Assembly (NCBI GenBank): GCA_003952965.2
Contig: CM025854.1
Location: 16,509,909-16,573,908 of the forward strand
DNA length: 64,000 nt
Reading direction: 5' to 3'
Origin: Morella rubra
Lineage: Eukaryota > Streptophyta > Magnoliopsida > Fagales > Myricaceae
The position numbers and the translations under genes were made by a program. Each line of letters starts with the position of its first letter. Within the stretch, counting starts at the first letter, position 1. Under the pieces are notes generated by a model that saw only the letters and a program-made list of their open reading frames with translations, was not told the DNA's origin and searched no databases. Positions 59,162-64,000 of the stretch are shown here, one piece after another.

Positions 59162-62100
59162 CCTTAGTTGGTGATGCTCTTTTTTTTAGCCAGTTATGTC
59201 GAGATATGTCCTTTCTTCAGATCCCCCCTCTACCTTTTCTGTCCCATTTGCATTGCTCATTTTCTGATGTTAAATGCCATAGCTTCCAAAATTTGGAAGT
59301 TATTGCCTTATCGGACTTTTTTATTGTTTCATGTTGATTTCATTCACTTTTGTCAATTACTCTCGGTGCTAAAGATTTGATCAAATTCGACATTAAGAGA
59401 GATTTGCTATTAGAAACGATCCGCCTTGGAATTTTGCTTCTTAACAAATAGCCATCTGATGTTGGACTAATTCTGTTGGATTCTTCAACCTTTCTGGGAC
59501 CTTCTGCACACACACTCTTTTCTAGATCAGAAGAGTCAAATCAGAGCCTTTAAATTCATTCTGTTTCGAATATAAAGAATCATCTTCATTATCTACTAAG
59601 AAAAAAGACAGAGCAACGAACATAGTCTACCATTAGTGGCCAGCGGCCAACCACCCGAAGAAAAAGATCTGTTCTCTGTCATTATTTCAGGTCTTTTCTT
59701 AATATATGTGCGACCTGAAAGCTCTACAAATTGCAGAAGTTGCGGGGTTTTGTTGGTTTAACGATGCAAGTCAATATTCTTCTGGCCCTTTTCATTGTTA
59801 GGAGTTGTAGTTAGAGGGCTTCAACTACGAGTACTATCATTTTTCTATGGTTTCTCCTTCGCCAGATTTGTATTTAGAAAAGCCATTAAAATCCCACAAG
59901 AAAATAAAAATTTGAGTGGACGCGAATATAGTGCGTAGCATTATTGGAAGATAGCTCTTAATTTGAAAACATTTGCTTCCTATTTGATAACGTGGGGAAT
60001 AGATTTCGCTTTTTAGATATAGGAGTTGACGCAGCCACTCCACCCGCCGCGAAAACAAAAACCGAGGCTCAGTACTTGGGCATCTCTGTTCGATGACACC
60101 GACAACCAATCCCACGACCAGCTTGTCCCGAAGTGAGCCGCCACTCACAACGGCTTTTGGACATGACCAAGGTTTAATCGAAGGTTTAACTTAAAAGGAC
60201 TTGTTGAGCTTCCCACGAATTGGTTTCATGTGAGCAGCAGCTTCATTTCTGACCAATTAACGATGTCGTAGATCTCAGAGGTGTTGGTGTGGTTCTCCCA
60301 TTTGCCAAAATGCTCGTACCACTCACAAGCCGCCCACTTCAGTAGGTACTAACCAATTTCCAAACTCTGTTCAGAGCTCAATGAGACAAAAATAAGAAAG
60401 TCAGTCGAGGATCTGGGTGAGTGTCTCTTGGTGAACCTATTGACAAAAAGTGTGGCCTATTCTAACACAGCCAAGTGAAAAAAAGTAGTAATTTTTACTC
60501 CCCTTTCTCTGCGCAAAGGCAGAAAGGTAATGGAAGGACTTATAAAGCGGGTGCCCCGTTCCCCGTTTTTGCCTCCCAATGATGTGCCTGATGAGTGCAT
60601 CTACCTTTAGTTTGCCCATAATCCGTAGTGGAGTAAATGGCATGAGCCATGAGGGAACTCTGTCCTTTATGCAGCCATCATGGCCCCCTTCTCCATCTTT
60701 GCTTTTAAGGTGGTAGGAAACATCAATTATTGCTCCTCACTAAAATCAAATACCTTGCTCCACAACCATACACCTGGTAACCTTTTTGCTCGGCTCTGCT
60801 GGGACTATGTAACTCTACATTTTGAGCAAGCCTACAAAAGGGACTTGCGTTGCATGCCTACCCTGATATCATCCTTTACATCCCACTCACTTTGCAACTG
60901 TTCGAATTAAAAGTATGACGTTTTTGGATCTGTAAAGTGGCCTCAGGTTCCAGATTTAAGGAGATAAAAAGTTTAACCATTGATTAAGATCAGCTACTAT
61001 TTTGAACTAATTTAAGCATGCTTAACAATTAAGAGTAAGATTACTCACTGCATTAATATTATAATATTTAGGATAAAAATCTCTGCAGAATTAATTTTCA
61101 TTTACTATATGATGTTTGATAACATTGGATTTGAACTAATATAAGGGCTTAAAAAATATGTTTAGTTACAGAATTAAGAAAGACTAATGACAAGGATAGG
61201 ACAAAAGTTTTGCATTATAAAAGAATAACCCAGAAACTAAATTATTGAAGGGCAGAAAGGATGGAGGCTTAATGGGGGAGAGGATTGCTACCTGCAAATA
61301 TGATTTGGACCTTAATGTTTGCGGGTCCATTGTTTGACGCACCTACATGCCCTGATTGGTCTGGTCTTATGATATCAAAACCAATATATTTCACTCCTTC
61401 ACTTCTTTTTCATATTTTATACCTTGAATTATCAGAAGAAACTAAGAAATATTATGGGCCCGCAGCGACCCATGAATTTGACAAAGTGCATATCATTATT
61501 GCTGAAATTCATAAACAAATCACAAAAAAAAAATGCTGAAAATGAGTTATCACTAGCAGCGCTGGTTACCTGTTTATCATTTGTTTTTCCTTTTATCATT
61601 TTCATCATTTGCACTTAATTTGGAACCTCAGATGATCGATGTTCTATTTCCTTGTGCGATGTCAGAGGCTGCCTGCCTCTGGATGTCAGGTGATTTCAAA
61701 TGGGTGTTTTGTTTTTTCATTAATTAATCGTCAATGGCTGGCCTTTAGCAAGAGACATGAAAGCTTGAAAACGGAAAAAACTGTGGGGCGCCGATAAATC
61801 TTGGCACAGAACTCCAGTTGGAATATCAAATTCTCTTTCGTTTTTCTTTTGCAAATGGAAGGATGCTAAATTATTTCACATCTTTCTTTGACTTCCACTT
61901 GCACTAAAAGGTAATAGAAAGCTGGGAACTTTTCTTTCAACTTTCACGCGGTGACCATTGGGACCATGAATCTGGGGATCAAGTCCTCTCGCTTGCAACA
62001 AAATATAGACAAATGGGTGTAAGAAACTGTTACATAATTTAGCAAAAACCAAAAGGAGGAAAGCTGGGGCATAGAATCCTAGGACAAGGGTTCTCTAATC

Positions 62101-62461
62101 ACCCTCCTTAATTAAGAGCCTCTCTCTCTCTTCTCGACTTGGGAATAAAGGTAATCCGTATGTTGGGTTAGCGTTATTTTTTCTTCACTCGCTGAGCCTT
62201 AGGAGCACCCATATATATAAAACTCGAATCCTTTTAATTAGGCTTGCGTCAACAGAATCACATCCCGGACAGATGGGTAGATACTGGTTGGTAGTGTTTT
62301 TTTTTTTTTTTTTTAATGGCAAAAACTTTATTGCGGATACTTGGCACCACTCTGTAAGAGTAATGAGCTAGCTAGTTAAGTTGCGGAGCACATTGCATGA
62401 TGTTTAGTTTATGTCATTGCACAACAGCTTCTCGGCATTTATGTCTTAGAAACCGGCTTTC
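59162..62461. other. FabZ 3' region and gene-free DNA
   Basis: The first few hundred bases are probably FabZ 3' untranslated sequence. After that I see no supported gene; frames at 59837-60148 and 60437-60643 (-) and 60680-60910 (+) match no family I know. A 20-base T run lies near 62300. Confidence 0.4.
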
Positions 62462-64000
62462 CACTACAAAAAAAATTAACTTTTAGTGACGAAGTGAGAA
62501 TTTTTTTTTCACGAGCTCCATCAGCGAAAGAGGGTCACTAAATGTTTTTTGTGACAAAAATCGAATTTCATCACGAAAAACTTTTAGTGACGATTTTTTT
62601 TCGTCACGATATCTTTTCGTGACGAAATAGGCGATCGATCTGCCAAAAATAGACAATCGATCAGCAATTGCGTAGCCGATCGATCGGCAATTTCGTAGAC
62701 GATCAAACGGTATATTTGATGATAAAACGATTTATTTGTTGATAGATCATCCACATATGCGTTGTGGACGATAGAACGATTTATTTGATGATAGAACGTC
62801 TAAAGTGTTTATTTAGAATAATAAAATGAAAATTAAAACCATAATGGAAGAGAATATTGAATTACTTCAAATAAAATACAAAAATTCAATATAGTTTTAC
62901 ATCAGTACATTCTAAAAATTAAAATAACAAACATAACAATAGATTGTATTTCATCTGAAGCTTTAGATCTCTTCTCTTTTCGCTTATTCCCTCCATCTTT
63001 GGTATCCTTTTTCTTTGGTTTCTCATCAGTAACTGGTTGGGTACTTTATAGGTCATCAGCCCAAGAGATCCAAATCTTGTACCAATGATAATAAGCATGT
63101 TTGTCATAAACGGAAACATGTTATTAACATCTTGTCCATGACAGTCCCACACTAAGTACCCACCAATTCGCTTTCCACAATAGGAACAAAACTTACAGCA
63201 ATCGACAAGTAAATCACAGGTATTTTCCAAAGCTGACACAACCTTGGGCTAGGAAATCACTCTGTACATCTCTATCATAATTTTTGCATTCCCACACATA
63301 ACCTCATTCGCTTTTAAGTGCATAAGCAACCATATCATCGATTAGACGGTGTTCATACCTACCAATTCAGCCACAAAAGTTTATAAGAATTACTCAAACT
63401 GCATAAACTAAGTAGAAGGGCTGGATATCTCACCATATCCCTGCAGCTTCAAACTTAGACTTCCATCGAGTTTCATAAACATCCTGAAAGACAAACCGTA
63501 AAATTCAGCATTAAAGATGAAAGAGGGTTAAAACAAAAAAGGTATCATCATGGAATTTCACATAGCCTTTTGAGTACCCTTATGCATTTCATAGATCTTT
63601 CTCTCTCTCTCAAACTAGCAGATACAAAGCTACACCTCCAGCACCGGTGAAGTTGAAAACATAAAACTCTTTCTTCTCATCATGTCCATCAGGTACTGCA
63701 GACTAAAATGATTACATATGGAGGTAGTAAGGAAATATAAGACTGAAAAATTGAGCTCAATTAAGCTCTATGTAGCAGTTCAACAAGTTTTAATGAAACA
63801 TGAAACGTATATCAGTATTGAAAACTTGTCTACACAGGAAATAGGATTCTACCAAAGACCAATTTAAGCTTTCCAGCTCCGCGTATAACTGTGTCGGTTG
63901 CTCGGTACTGATCACCAAAAGCATGTCTTCCAATTCATATTGACTTCATCCAAACTGAAGAGAACACCAAATTTCTATGTGCCCTTCACTTTAATATAAA
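62462..64000. mobile_element. CACTA (En/Spm-type) element, one end only
   Basis: It begins CACTACAAAAAAAATT at 62462 after a possible 3-bp duplication 'ttc'. Subterminal repeats follow at once: 'tagtgacga', 'cgtcacga' and 'cgtgacga' on both strands (62480-62630), then a cluster of 'gatcgatc' words and 'gataaaacgatttatttg' repeats to about 62800. The other end lies past the window. A minus-strand open frame at 62919-63239 (with 'CCKFCSYCGKRIGG') may belong to the element or to a captured gene; I do not recognise it. Confidence 0.75.

Noticed and set aside
1..64000. CRISPR array, bacterial operon, rRNA or tRNA genes
   Set aside because: No regularly spaced repeats, ribosome-binding architecture or cloverleaf-type sequence was recognised; the window is plant nuclear DNA.

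Overview
This is nuclear DNA of a flowering plant, probably a eudicot. It has spliced genes with GT/AG introns, plant-specific families (SOSEKI, Ole e 1, EIN3-like, a plastid FabZ with a transit peptide) and dense nested transposons. Nothing in it fixes the species. No rRNA, tRNA, CRISPR or bacterial-type operon was recognised.

Layout. (a) 0-10 kb: four widely spaced small genes, namely a Myb/SANT-like first exon (-), a 113-aa protein with two SUMO-interaction-like motifs (-), a GRF zinc-finger/membrane protein (+) and an intact spliced PIF/Harbinger DDE transposase (+). They may be parts of one large Harbinger-type element, but no element ends were found. (b) 10.6-13.6 kb: an EIN3-like (EIL) pseudogene with two frameshifts, split by a 1,672-bp CACTA element with a 3-bp GGC target duplication. 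(c) 14.4-17.8 kb (-): a ten-exon type I inositol polyphosphate 5-phosphatase. (d) 19.0-26.6 kb: a 7.6-kb Mutator-like element (MULE) with ~178-bp terminal inverted repeats. It carries a decayed transposase and a fragment of an organellar ssDNA-binding (OSB-type) gene, whose intron holds a 786-bp fold-back element with a perfect 9-bp target duplication. (e) 29.0-30.0 kb (-): a two-exon pollen Ole e 1 family secreted protein. (f) 32.3-33.8 kb (-): a four-exon SOSEKI polarity protein. (g) 35-53 kb: a repeat-rich stretch with hAT-like MITEs, a 1,027-bp hAT element (8-bp target duplication), a rearranged LTR retrotransposon (5-bp target duplication) with minisatellites, and a Ty1/copia remnant split by a 951-bp insertion. 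(h) 54.2-59.2 kb (+): plastid 3-hydroxyacyl-ACP dehydratase (FabZ), four exons, with a 4.1-kb intron between its two catalytic residues. (i) 62.5 kb to the end: one end of a second CACTA element.

The four intact host genes (5-phosphatase, Ole e 1, SOSEKI, FabZ) have unrelated roles: phosphoinositide signalling, pollen, cell polarity and plastid fatty-acid synthesis. They do not form a pathway cluster. The window's interest lies in its nested transposon history, the captured and broken gene pieces, and the unusual 0-10 kb gene set. Exon boundaries were read by eye from splice signals and reading-frame continuity.
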